From Erysipelotrichales bacterium (GTDB taxonomy: Bacteria > Bacillota_I > Bacilli_A > Erysipelotrichales > Erysipelotrichaceae): a DNA stretch of 53,490 bases. Within the stretch, counting starts at the first letter, position 1; every line of letters begins with the position of its first letter. The notes beneath the pieces were generated by a model. It was not told where the DNA came from. It ran no database searches and worked only from the letters and a program-made list of their open reading frames with translations. Made by a program: the position numbers and the translations under genes. The stretch is taken from assembly GCA_017532345.1 (NCBI GenBank), contig JAFXJJ010000070.1, positions 1 to 53,490 on the forward strand, given 5' to 3'. Shown here one piece after another: positions 31,511 through 39,703 of the stretch.

Positions 31511-33067
31511 CTACTTAATTAAATCTTCAATATCTACTTTAAAGAATATCTCAATTTCTTTATCTTTACTAATTTCTATATGGTCAATTAGCTCATGCAT
31601 TAGTTCATACGTAGGATTATTAAATAACATGAAATCATTAATTAAATCCTTATAATCATAAGTAGTATTAGCTTTATTATGAAGTTTTTTTTCTTTGTAT
31701 ATTAAATCATTCAGTAAGGAATTATACTTATTAGACATTGTTTTATACTGGTTTTCATTAATAATACCATTTAGTTTATCATCATAGATTTGATTTAAGA
31801 TTTTCTGGTATTTGCTTATTTCATTATTAAGTTGTTTAGTAAGTGTAGTATCATTACTTTTTATATGATTTGTATATTTTTTTAAAAGCAGTGAATTATC
31901 ATAGTTCTTCGTTAGTTTAAGTGCCGCTTTTTTAAGTAAATCAATCACATGATTCTCGATTATCGTATAATTAGTGAAATGACTCGAACAACAACCATAT
32001 TTACTATATTTCGCATAGTAATTACATTCACAGAAATACGATGTTCCTTTCTTATTTTTTCGCGTGATAATACTCATGTTGTGACCACACTCTTTGCATA
32101 TTAGTAGTCCTTGAAGTAAGTGGTTATTCTGTCTTTTATTAGTATAACGCTTTTTCTTACTAAGTTCTTTTTGGACTTCATCAAAGAGATCTTTTGAGAT
32201 TATGGGGTCATGGGTATTCTCTACAATAATCCATTCAGCTTTTGGTGTTTCAACTAGTCTACTAGAGTTATAGCTCATTTTTTTCCAGCGTCCTTGTACC
32301 ATGTGTCCTAAATACATCATATCGGTTGCGATGTTCTTTACTGTTTGTGGTCGCCAGATACCATTTCCATGACTTAATGTAGTGTCAGAGTAAACTCTAT
32401 TTTCATTCTTGTAGATAGAAGGTATAGGAATACCTTGGCTAGTTAATTTACTTGCCACCATCGTTGTACCGATGCCAGTAGCTAGTAGTTCATATATTTG
32501 CTTGACAATAGGGGCAGTTATAGGGTCGATTATTAAGTGATGATTATCGCTAGGATCTTTCTTGTATCCATACTTAGGATAAGTTGCGATATAGTCACCA
32601 TTTTTTCGTTTCGCATCTAAGCTACTTCTAATTTTCTTAGAGGTGTCGCGTAAATACATATCATTGACACTTAATCGAATGCCTAGCATAGAATCACCGA
32701 TTTGTGAATCGTAACCATCATTAATAGCGATGAATCGAATGTTTTTATTTAGAAAGTACTCTTCAATATATGTTCCAGTTTCATATAATTCTCTACCAAG
32801 TCGTGATAAGTCCTTTACAATAACACAGTTAATAATACCTTTCTCAATATCTCTTTTTAAAGTATCAAAAGCAGGACGATTGAAATTAGAACCTGTAAAT
32901 CCATCATCAATGTAATGCTTGTAGATATTAAGACCATTGAATCTTGCAAATGATTCAATAATCATCTTTTGACTCTCAATAGATGAACTGCTTTCTTGTC
33001 GCTCATCTTCTTTAGATAGTCGTTCATATGCAGCAACAACATAGCTTGTATTATAAGGATGTTTCAT
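31511..33067 (-). CDS. Large serine recombinase
   Basis: The 518 residues begin with a resolvase-type catalytic domain: Y-E-R-L-S18-KED with the nucleophile serine, DDGFTGSNFNRPAF, and KDLSRLGRE (85-93). Next come the recombinase domain (about 160-270), a zinc ribbon with C324, C327, C346, C348 and C359/C360, and a C-terminal coiled coil (about 395-470), which in integrases controls direction. Members integrate or excise DNA between attP and attB. The stop is 2 nt inside attL. The start overlaps a small upstream gene. It is the probable agent of both insertion into and excision from ftsW. Confidence 0.96.
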   Translation of the reverse strand: MKHPYNTSYVVAAYERLSKEDERQESSSSIESQKMIIESFARFNGLNIYKHYIDDGFTGSNFNRPAFDTLKRDIEKGIINCVIVKDLSRLGRELYETGTYIEEYFLNKNIRFIAINDGYDSQIGDSMLGIRLSVNDMYLRDTSKKIRSSLDAKRKNGDYIATYPKYGYKKDPSDNHHLIIDPITAPIVKQIYELLATGIGTTMVASKLTSQGIPIPSIYKNENRVYSDTTLSHGNGIWRPQTVKNIATDMMYLGHMVQGRWKKMSYNSSRLVETPKAEWIIVENTHDPIISKDLFDEVQKELSKKKRYTNKRQNNHLLQGLLICKECGHNMSIITRKNKKGTSYFCECNYYAKYSKYGCCSSHFTNYTIIENHVIDLLKKAALKLTKNYDNSLLLKKYTNHIKSNDTTLTKQLNNEISKYQKILNQIYDDKLNGIINENQYKTMSNKYNSLLNDLIYKEKKLHNKANTTYDYKDLINDFMLFNNPTYELMHELIDHIEISKDKEIEIFFKVDIEDLIK

Positions 33068-33179
33068 GATTAATTTTATTTAAATAGATAAGACAGTGTT
33101 TTTCTAGTACTGCTTTAAAATCCTGATCAGTTGATTTGTAGTTATAAAGGAAGTGATACTGCTTATTCTTTCTATTCAT
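33051..33179 (-). CDS. 42-residue small protein upstream of the recombinase
   Basis: The frame runs from ATG at 33179 to TAA at 33051 and overlaps the recombinase start by 17 nt in another frame. A strong GGAGGAA lies 6 nt before the ATG, better placed than any site for the recombinase itself, so the recombinase is probably translated by coupling. The peptide is basic, with a Tyr-rich block (QYHFLYNYKS) then STDQDFKAVLEKHC. I do not recognise a family. Position and size fit an accessory factor such as a recombination directionality factor; this is inference. Confidence 0.7.
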   Translation of the reverse strand: MNRKNKQYHFLYNYKSTDQDFKAVLEKHCLIYLNKINHETSL

Positions 33180-33228
33180 TATGTTCCTCCTCATATAACT
33201 ATATGTTTTTCAAACTTTTAAAATGTCA

Positions 33229-33256
33229 GAAAAAAACTGCACCATAAGATGCAGTT
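33229..33256 (-). terminator. Terminator of the gltD-like gene
   Basis: On the minus strand AACTGCA/TGCAGTT (loop of 8 nt) is followed by TTTTTTT. It lies 5 nt after the gltD-like stop and isolates the recombinase unit from it. Confidence 0.9.
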
Positions 33257-33261
33257 AATTA

Positions 33262-34488
33262 TTAATCTTCTAAGCCTTGAATGTAACGATGCATTTCTTC
33301 AGCTACAACTTTACTATGAGCTACAGCTTCAACAACTGTTCTTGCTCCATTTACTGCGTCACCACTTGCGAAGATACCAGGGCGAGTTGTTTTTCCAGTT
33401 TCATCAGCAATTAATAAACCACGATTATTTGTATCAAGACCTTCAGTAGTTGCAGCAATAGTGTTACGAGGACCTTGGCTAATTGAGATGATTACACTAT
33501 TTGCAGGGTATAGCTTTTCACTACCTTCAACTTCAGTTAAGTTACCATTTTCATCTTCTAGTACATCCTTGAAGATAACACCATCATCTGTAATTTCAAC
33601 AGGCTTTTTATTGTATTCAAATTCTACACCTTCAAGCTTAGCATAACTAAATTCATAGTCACTAGCAGCAACCTTCTTAGTTAACGAGAAGCATGTTAAT
33701 TCTCGAGTTCCTTTACGTAAAGCAGTACGCGCAACGTCCATTGCTGCATTACCAGCCCCAATAACAACAACCTTTTCTCCAAGTTTATAGCTATCAGGAT
33801 TATTTAAATAGTCAATACCGAAATGTACATGTCCAAAGCTTTCACCCTTAATATGTAAAGCATTTGGTTGCCATACACCAGTACCGATAAATACAGCTTT
33901 ATAGCCATCTCTAAATAAATCATCTACAGTAATCGCATGACCGATACGTGTGTTAGGACGAATCTTAATTTTCTTCATTTCTAAATGACGATATTGAATA
34001 TCATCAATTACACTCTTCGGTAATCTAAACTCAGGGATACCATAGCGTAATACACCACCAATTTGATCTCTACCTTCAAATATTGTTACATCATAGCCAT
34101 AGCGAGCCATTAAAATCGCAATTGTAATACCAGCAGGACCACTACCAACAATCGCAACCTTCTTACCATTAGAAGGATGAGGTCCTTGAACCATCTTAGA
34201 AGCATATGTACTTGAAATATAGTTTTCAATGGTAGAGAAATGTACGGGAGCACCTTTAATACCTAATACACAGTGTCCTTCACATTGCTTTTCATGATTA
34301 CAAACAATACTACAAACTGTTGTAAGTGGATTGTTTTCAAACAACATTCTACCAGCTTCATCTAGTTTATTATCCTTTAATAATTTAATAACTTCAGGAA
34401 TTGGTGTTTTAATAGGACATCCCTTTTGACATTGAGGTACTTTACATCCTAAACAACGATTCGCTTCATTCATTACATGTAATGCCAT
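33262..34488 (-). CDS. GltD-like NAD(P)-dependent oxidoreductase
   Basis: This 408-residue flavoprotein resembles the small subunit of glutamate synthase and SudA/NfnB-type proteins. The N-terminal Fer4 domain has C12, C15, C20, C24 and C59, C63, C69, C73, enough for two [4Fe-4S] clusters. An FAD Rossmann motif IVGSGPAG (about 110) and an NAD(P) motif VIGAGNAAMD (about 241) follow. A C-terminal GDAVNGARTVVEA is standard. It lacks a GltA large subunit nearby. AGGAGG precedes the ATG, and TGG-TATAAT upstream is an extended -10 box. It is cargo of the element in ftsW. Confidence 0.9.
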   Translation of the reverse strand: MALHVMNEANRCLGCKVPQCQKGCPIKTPIPEVIKLLKDNKLDEAGRMLFENNPLTTVCSIVCNHEKQCEGHCVLGIKGAPVHFSTIENYISSTYASKMVQGPHPSNGKKVAIVGSGPAGITIAILMARYGYDVTIFEGRDQIGGVLRYGIPEFRLPKSVIDDIQYRHLEMKKIKIRPNTRIGHAITVDDLFRDGYKAVFIGTGVWQPNALHIKGESFGHVHFGIDYLNNPDSYKLGEKVVVIGAGNAAMDVARTALRKGTRELTCFSLTKKVAASDYEFSYAKLEGVEFEYNKKPVEITDDGVIFKDVLEDENGNLTEVEGSEKLYPANSVIISISQGPRNTIAATTEGLDTNNRGLLIADETGKTTRPGIFASGDAVNGARTVVEAVAHSKVVAEEMHRYIQGLED

Positions 34489-34567
34489 AGTATACCTCCT
34501 AGAACTATTTAGTAAATTATACCATCATTATTTAGATATTTCTATTAACAATTACTTTTTTTTAATC

Positions 34568-34589
34568 TCACTAATTCTACGTTACAGGT
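34568..34589. other. Right attachment site of the element (attR)
   Basis: The arm TCACTAATTCTACGTTACA (34568-34586) is followed by core bases GG (34587-34588) and T. The core TTACAGGT (34582-34589) is shared with attL. From 34590 the sequence is again ftsW. Confidence 0.88.
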
Positions 34590-34685
34590 ATCACTCTTCC
34601 ATTCATTTCCTATGGAGGTAGTTCATTAGTATTAATGATGCTTTGTATGGGAGTAATAATGAGTGTTAATCGAAAATCTTTGTAA
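34590..34685 (+). pseudogene. ftsW: ftsW 3' fragment (31 codons and stop)
   Basis: Translation in the frame set by the core (GTT ACA GGT at 34581-34589) gives ITLPFISYGGSSL followed by a hydrophobic helix and a VNRKSL tail. This is the conserved last part of FtsW/SpoVE, including the FISYGGSS motif near the active site. It has no start codon or ribosome site. It only makes sense as the continuation of residue 329 of the frame ending at 31499, across the inserted element. Confidence 0.95.
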
Positions 34686-34709
34686 TGGAGTATGATAGTA
34701 TGGTATAAT
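34680..34709 (+). promoter_or_regulatory. Promoter of murG
   Basis: TTGTAA (34680-34685) and an extended TGG-TATAAT (-10 at 34704-34709) have 18 bp spacing. It overlaps the end of the ftsW fragment and lets murG-murB-divIB be expressed regardless of the insertion. Confidence 0.6.
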
Positions 34710-34732
34710 CTAAGAAGGAAAAGAGTGATAGT

Positions 34733-35818
34733 ATGCGAGTTGTTTTGGCTGCAGGAGGTACTGGTGGACATGTATTTCCAGCAATTGCATTAGGTGAATA
34801 TATACGTGATGAAAAACAAGGAGAAATCTTGTTTATAGGTGTTAATGGTAAGATGGAGGCTAATGAAGTACCTAAACATAATCTTCCGTTTATGGGAGTA
34901 GAGGCTAGTGGATTTGTTGGCTCTATTAGTAATCGAGTGAAGTGTTTACTTCAAGTAGAAAAGAATATCCGTTTAATTAAAAAGAAATTAATTGAATTTA
35001 AGCCAGATGTTGTAATGGGATTTGGTGGATATGTATCTGTACCAGTACTAATTGCTGCGAAAGAGTTACGTATTCCAATTATGATTCATGAACAAAATAG
35101 TGTAGCTGGTTTAGCGAATAAACTGCTAGGAAAATTAAGTGATGGTAATGTCATTTGCTTTGAACATGCACGTTCGTTCTTCCCTAGTAATAAGGTGAGA
35201 TTTTTAGGTTCACCAAGAGCATATACCTTAGCGAAAGCTCCTAAGGATTCAAATATCCTTAAAGAATTAGGTATTACTTCTAGTTTACCTTTATGTTTAA
35301 TTGTAATGGGATCATTAGGTAGTGAAAGTGTCAATGCAGCGATGGTTGATGTGCTTAAACATTTTAGTGAGAATAAGAATATTGAAATTGTATATGTAAC
35401 AGGTCCAAAGCACTATGAGGATATGAAGAATGCTTGTGGTACATTAAATGATAATATTCATTTATGTTCATTTGTTGACCAACAACGATTATTACCACAT
35501 TTAGATTTCATGGTATGACGAGCAGGAGCAACTACAATTGCTGAGCTAACAGCAATCGGTGTACCATCAATTGTGATACCATCTCCATATGTTGCACATA
35601 ATCATCAAGTATTAAATGCTAGTGAAATTAGTAATAGTAATGCTTGTATAATGATTGAAGAAAAAGATTTGACAGCAAGTGGAATGATTGGTAAAATGCT
35701 AACGTTGTCAAATGATGACGCATGTAAGAAGATGTTACATGAGAATGCATTACGCTTTGGTAAGATTAATGCATGTGAAGATATTTATGAATATATGTTA
35801 GAGATTATAAATAAGTAA
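34733..35818 (+). pseudogene. murG: murG interrupted by one in-frame TGA
   Basis: MurG adds GlcNAc to lipid I to form lipid II. The frame has the N-terminal GGTGGHVFPAIAL loop and GGYVSVPV. Codon 262 is TGA (35516-35518), then RAGATTIAELTAIGVPSIVIPSPY continues (split by family motif, residues 263-286) to a normal end. Read through, the protein is 361 positions long, the usual size. The TGA sits where homologues have Ser or Cys ([S/C]-R-[A/S]-G). No other lesion is seen. It may be a point mutation, a sequencing error, or read-through or recoding. murB follows after 14 nt. Confidence 0.88.
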
Positions 35819-35832
35819 GATGGGTGAGCTTA

Positions 35833-36747
35833 ATGAGTATTAAGAAGCAATTACAGGAATTTGGGGATGTTCTAGTCAACCAAGAAATGAAATATCACAC
35901 TTCATTTCGTATTGGGGGTAAGGTGCGTTATTCTTTTTATCCATTTAATTTAGAAAGTTTAAAAAATGGTGTTGAATTTTTAAAACAGAATAATGTTCCT
36001 TTTAAGGTTGTTGGAAAAGGTAGTAATCTATTATGGACTGATGATGATTTAGAAATGGTAGTTATTTTCTTAGATCATTATTTATGTAATTATGAATTCC
36101 AAGGTAATCGATTAGAAGCTGAAGCTGGGTGTTCTATTATTCAGCTAGCTGTACAAGCTAAGAATTGTGAATTGTCTAATTTGGAGTTTGCTAGTGGAAT
36201 TCCTGGTAGTGTTGGTGGTTGTGTATTCATGAATGCTGGTGCTTATAAAATGGCTATGAGTGATGTAGTTAGTGAAGTAATGGTACTGCGCGATGGTGAA
36301 TACGTTTGGTTAAGCAACTATGATTGCGAATTTGATTATCGTTATAGTATCTTTAAAAAGCATCCTGATTGGATTATTGTAAAGGTTCGAATGAACTTTA
36401 TAAGTAAAGATAAAAATGATATTGAAGAAGTTATGCAATCAAGAAGAGAGAGAAGAATCGCTTCTCAACCACTAGATAAACCATCAGCTGGTAGTACTTT
36501 TAAGAATCCAGAAGAAAAGCCTGCTTGGCAATGTATTGAAGAATGTGGATTACGTGGGTATACTATTGGTGGTGCGAAGATTAGTGATAAGCATTGTAAT
36601 TTCATTATCAATGAAGGAAATGCTACAGCGAAAGACGTTAAAGAATTAATTGAACTTGTACAAAGTAAGGTTAAAGAAAAATTCGGTATTGAATTAAAAA
36701 CAGAGGTTGAAGAATATACATGGCAAGAGAAAAGGACGATGAACTAA
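35833..36747 (+). CDS. murB: UDP-N-acetylenolpyruvoylglucosamine reductase
   Basis: This FAD enzyme reduces UDP-GlcNAc-enolpyruvate to UDP-MurNAc. The 304 residues carry the FAD-binding VVGKGSNLLW, ASGIPGSVGG and MNAGAYKMAM blocks. The proton donor is S221 in SAGSTFKNP, and the C-terminal block IGGAKISDKHCNFIIN is typical. Lacking the tyrosine loop, it looks like a type II enzyme of Gram-positives. The ATG at 35833 is preferred to the GTG at 35824, with GGGTGAG just upstream. It overlaps divIB by 28 nt. Confidence 0.95.
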   Translation: MSIKKQLQEFGDVLVNQEMKYHTSFRIGGKVRYSFYPFNLESLKNGVEFLKQNNVPFKVVGKGSNLLWTDDDLEMVVIFLDHYLCNYEFQGNRLEAEAGCSIIQLAVQAKNCELSNLEFASGIPGSVGGCVFMNAGAYKMAMSDVVSEVMVLRDGEYVWLSNYDCEFDYRYSIFKKHPDWIIVKVRMNFISKDKNDIEEVMQSRRERRIASQPLDKPSAGSTFKNPEEKPAWQCIEECGLRGYTIGGAKISDKHCNFIINEGNATAKDVKELIELVQSKVKEKFGIELKTEVEEYTWQEKRTMN

Positions 36748-37565
36748 TATTCACGAATAACGTGGATAAAATGTACATGTTAGAGAAACGAAGAAAGGTG
36801 CGTCTTGAGAAAAGAATTCAATCCAATGCTTGGATATTGCGCCTTCTTTTCGTGTGTCTGTTCATTGCTTATCTAGCAAGTGATTTCTCTAAAATAAAAT
36901 GTATTAGTGTAGAAGGTAATTCTATTTATTCTAAAGACTATGTTGTAGAGAGTAGTGGATTATCATTTGATAGCTACTATTATGGGTTTGCTCCTTCCCT
37001 AGCAGAACATCGCATTAAACAAGCAACGCTAGTTGATAGTGTTGATATTACTAGAAAAGGAGACAATATTGTATTAATTAGTTTAGAAGAAAAACAGGTT
37101 GTAGGTTCATTTCAAAAGGATAGTGAGCTTTATTACTTATGTTCTGATGGTGAGTTCGTAAAGGTTACTAATGAATCATTGTCATATATGAGTAAGGTAC
37201 CGTTTATTGTTGATTTAGAAGAAGATGAAGAATTATTAAAGAAATTAGCTAAACCACTAAGTAAGGTTGATGAAGATGTATTATCAATGATGAGTGAAAT
37301 AGTGTGGTATCCATTAACTTATGATGAAATGCAGTTAAAAATCAATATGATTGATCGTAACTATGTGTTTATCTCAATCTATGATGTCGAGTTGATTAAT
37401 GATTATCGTAGAATAACGGCATCACTAGGAGGTAGTGGTGAATGTGTATACTTTGATTCTAAAGCTACTCATCCATATACAAGTGAATGTTTATTTGATA
37501 TGGTTGATGAGGAAGGTATCTTAGAAGATGGTGTTGATTCTGGAGAAAATATTAAAAATGAATAA
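36720..37565 (+). CDS. divIB: Cell division protein DivIB/FtsQ
   Basis: This bitopic divisome protein has 281 residues: a charged cytoplasmic N-terminus, one membrane helix (about 38-56), a POTRA domain starting IKCISVEGNSIYSKDYV, and a beta domain to about 255, then an acidic tail. It works with FtsL/DivIC to regulate the septal synthase FtsW-PBP. It overlaps murB by 28 nt. In this window the cluster stops here: murD, ftsA and ftsZ do not follow. Confidence 0.9.
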   Translation: MAREKDDELIFTNNVDKMYMLEKRRKVRLEKRIQSNAWILRLLFVCLFIAYLASDFSKIKCISVEGNSIYSKDYVVESSGLSFDSYYYGFAPSLAEHRIKQATLVDSVDITRKGDNIVLISLEEKQVVGSFQKDSELYYLCSDGEFVKVTNESLSYMSKVPFIVDLEEDEELLKKLAKPLSKVDEDVLSMMSEIVWYPLTYDEMQLKINMIDRNYVFISIYDVELINDYRRITASLGGSGECVYFDSKATHPYTSECLFDMVDEEGILEDGVDSGENIKNE

Positions 37566-37605
37566 CGGCATTGATTATCAAAGTATAGAAATTTTTAAAT
37601 AAATG

Positions 37606-37614
37606 TGTTATAAT
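37606..37614 (+). promoter_or_regulatory. Extended -10 promoter of asp23-fakA
   Basis: TG-T-TATAAT lies 42 bp before the ATG, with AAGGAGG in the leader. There is no strong -35 box. Confidence 0.6.
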
Positions 37615-37656
37615 TACGTAGATATCTATAGGATATATTAAGGAGGTCTATTCGAT

Positions 37657-38016
37657 ATGAGTATTAATAAGACTAATACATTAGGCAAAATTAACGTTTC
37701 AGTTGAAGCTATCGCATCACTTGCAGGTGCTGCTGCAACAGAATGCTATGGTGTTGTTGGTATGGCAAGTCAAAAAGTTGTACGCGATGGATTTACTGAG
37801 TTATTAAGAAGAGAGAATTATTCAAGAGGTATCGTAGTTCGTGAAACTAACGAAGGCCTTGAAATCGATTTGTATATTATTGTTGCATATGGTATGAAGA
37901 TTTCAGAAGTAGTGGAATCAGTGCAAAAGAAAGTTAAATATGTTTTAGGAAAAACATTAGACTTAGAATTTAAAGCTGTTAATATTTATGTGCAAGCTGT
38001 TAAGATGATTGGATAA
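37657..38016 (+). CDS. Asp23/Gls24 family protein (YloU-like)
   Basis: This 119-residue protein belongs to the alkaline-shock Asp23 family: GKINVSVEAIASLAGAAA at the start and the C-terminal VNIYVQAV. Its position just before fakA is the conserved yloU-yloV arrangement. Members are envelope-stress-related or associate with the membrane through a partner; this member has no membrane helix. AAGGAGG precedes the ATG and fakA starts 14 nt after the stop. Confidence 0.93.
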   Translation: MSINKTNTLGKINVSVEAIASLAGAAATECYGVVGMASQKVVRDGFTELLRRENYSRGIVVRETNEGLEIDLYIIVAYGMKISEVVESVQKKVKYVLGKTLDLEFKAVNIYVQAVKMIG

Positions 38017-38030
38017 AGAGAGGATTAGAC

Positions 38031-39656
38031 ATGGAGAAAATTCAAGGTTCGACATTTAAAGCAATGCTTGAAAGTGGTGCTAATAACCTTAGTAACAATT
38101 ATCAAATGATTGATGCTTTAAATGTATTCCCTGTACCAGATGGAGATACAGGAACAAATATGAATCTTACATTCTCAAGTGGTGTTAAAGAAGTTAAGAA
38201 TACTACGCTTGATAATGTGGGTGATATTGCGAAGGTATTAAGTAAAGGTTTATTAATGGGAGCAAGAGGTAACTCAGGTGTTATTCTTTCCCAAATCTTT
38301 AGAGGCTTTGCCCAAGGTGTTGAAGGTAAGAATGATATTGATGCATTAACATTCGCAAAAGCATTTGTTAAGGGATCTGAAATTGCTTATAAAGCAGTTA
38401 TGCGTCCAGTTGAAGGTACTATTCTTACAGTTATTCGTGAAGGTTCAAAAGCTACATTAACAAGAACAACTAAAGAAAAGATTACTGAAATTGAAAAGGT
38501 TATGAACATTCTAGTTGAAGAATGTAAATTATCTTTATCAAGAACACCAGATTTATTACCAGTATTAAAAGAAGTAGGTGTAGTAGATAGTGGTGGTACA
38601 GGTCTTACAACTATTTTAGAAGGGTTCAAGGCTTGCTTAGATGGTAATCCAATTGAAGCTACTGAAGTTACTGTAGTTGCAAATTCTACTGCTAGTGCAT
38701 TAGAAAGTGAAGAATTTGGTTATTGTACAGAATTTATCCTTCGTTTAAATAAAGATGTTATGGATACATTTAATGAAGATAAATTACGTAACAAATTAGC
38801 ACGTATTGGTGAATCTTTAGTAGTAGTTCAAGATGAAGATATCGTTAAGGTGCATGTACATACATTAATGCCTGGTGAAGCATTAAATATGGGGCAAAAA
38901 TATGGTGAATTCTTAAAGTTAAAGATTGAAAACATGTCAGAACAACATGAAAACTTATTAGTTAGCGGTAAGGAACCTGGTAAACCAGCTGCTCCTGCTA
39001 AGGAATATGGTATCATTGCTGTTGCTGCTGGTGAAGGTCTTGAAGAATACTTTAAGGACTTACGTGTTGACTTAGTTGTAAGTGGTGGTCAAACAATGAA
39101 TCCATCAACAGAAGACTTCGTTGAAGCAGTTAAGAAAGTAAATGCTAAGCATATTATTATTCTTCCAAATAACTCAAATATCGTAATGGCTGCTAATCAA
39201 GCTGCAGATATTTGTGATGATAAGGATGTTAAGGTTATTCCTACTAAGACAATTCCTCAAGGAATTAGTGCTTGTATCATGTTTAATCCTGATATTACTG
39301 TAGAAGAAAACTTGGAGAATATGAGTGAAGCAGTTGCTAATGTGAAGACTGGTCAAGTAACATATGCAATTAAAGATACTACATATGATGGTTTAACAAT
39401 CAATGCTAACGATTATATGGGTATTAAAGAAAAAGATATTATTGTAAGTGAACCAAGCAAAATGGAAGTTACTAAGAAATTATTAGATTCTCTAGTAGGT
39501 AATGATGCTGAGTTAGTTACATTAATTATCGGTGAAGGTGTAAGTGAAGAAGAACAAAGTGAAATTGAAGCTTACATTGAAGAAGAATTCGATGTTGAAT
39601 GTGAAACTGTAATGGGTGGACAACCTGTATATAGCTTCTTCATTGGTGTAGAATAA
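38031..39656 (+). CDS. fakA: Fatty acid kinase subunit FakA (YloV)
   Basis: FakA phosphorylates fatty acids bound to FakB proteins so that exogenous fatty acids enter phospholipid synthesis. The 541 residues have the N-terminal DhaL-type kinase domain with FPVPDGDTGTNM (metal aspartates) and MGARGNSGVILSQ, a middle domain, and a C-terminal EDD/DegV-like domain with GGQTMNPSTEDF and LPNNSN. No fakB gene is within the window. Terminator at 39662-39700. Confidence 0.94.
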   Translation: MEKIQGSTFKAMLESGANNLSNNYQMIDALNVFPVPDGDTGTNMNLTFSSGVKEVKNTTLDNVGDIAKVLSKGLLMGARGNSGVILSQIFRGFAQGVEGKNDIDALTFAKAFVKGSEIAYKAVMRPVEGTILTVIREGSKATLTRTTKEKITEIEKVMNILVEECKLSLSRTPDLLPVLKEVGVVDSGGTGLTTILEGFKACLDGNPIEATEVTVVANSTASALESEEFGYCTEFILRLNKDVMDTFNEDKLRNKLARIGESLVVVQDEDIVKVHVHTLMPGEALNMGQKYGEFLKLKIENMSEQHENLLVSGKEPGKPAAPAKEYGIIAVAAGEGLEEYFKDLRVDLVVSGGQTMNPSTEDFVEAVKKVNAKHIIILPNNSNIVMAANQAADICDDKDVKVIPTKTIPQGISACIMFNPDITVEENLENMSEAVANVKTGQVTYAIKDTTYDGLTINANDYMGIKEKDIIVSEPSKMEVTKKLLDSLVGNDAELVTLIIGEGVSEEEQSEIEAYIEEEFDVECETVMGGQPVYSFFIGVE

Positions 39657-39661
39657 GAAAG

Positions 39662-39700
39662 AAAGTCTTGATTAAATGATACGTTTAGTCAAGACTTTTT
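39662..39700. terminator. Bidirectional terminator of fakA and the HxlR gene
   Basis: A 15-bp stem AAAGTCTTGATTAAA/TTTAGTCAAGACTTT (one G-U) with loop TGATACG has a T-run on the plus side. It lies between convergent genes. Confidence 0.9.
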
Positions 39701-39703
39701 ATA

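Larger units (their letters stand above)
31489..34588. mobile_element. 3.1-kb serine-recombinase element inserted in ftsW
   Basis: The element carries a large serine recombinase, a 42-residue overlapping small gene and a GltD-like oxidoreductase, all on the minus strand. Its boundaries are defined independently in two ways. First, ftsW is interrupted at 31490 and resumes in frame at 34590. Second, fusing its two ends gives TCACTAATTCTACGTTACA-GG-TGTAACTTAGTATTAGTGA, an almost perfect inverted repeat about a central GG, as expected for attP of a large serine integrase. The element has no genes for conjugation, replication or virion formation. Confidence 0.92.

Noticed and set aside
35516..35560. 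Selenocysteine insertion (SECIS) after the murG TGA
   Set aside because: A weak stem (AGCAA/TTGCT) exists downstream, but it lacks the bulged U and G-U apical loop of bacterial SECIS elements. MurG is not a known selenoprotein and no sel genes are in the window.
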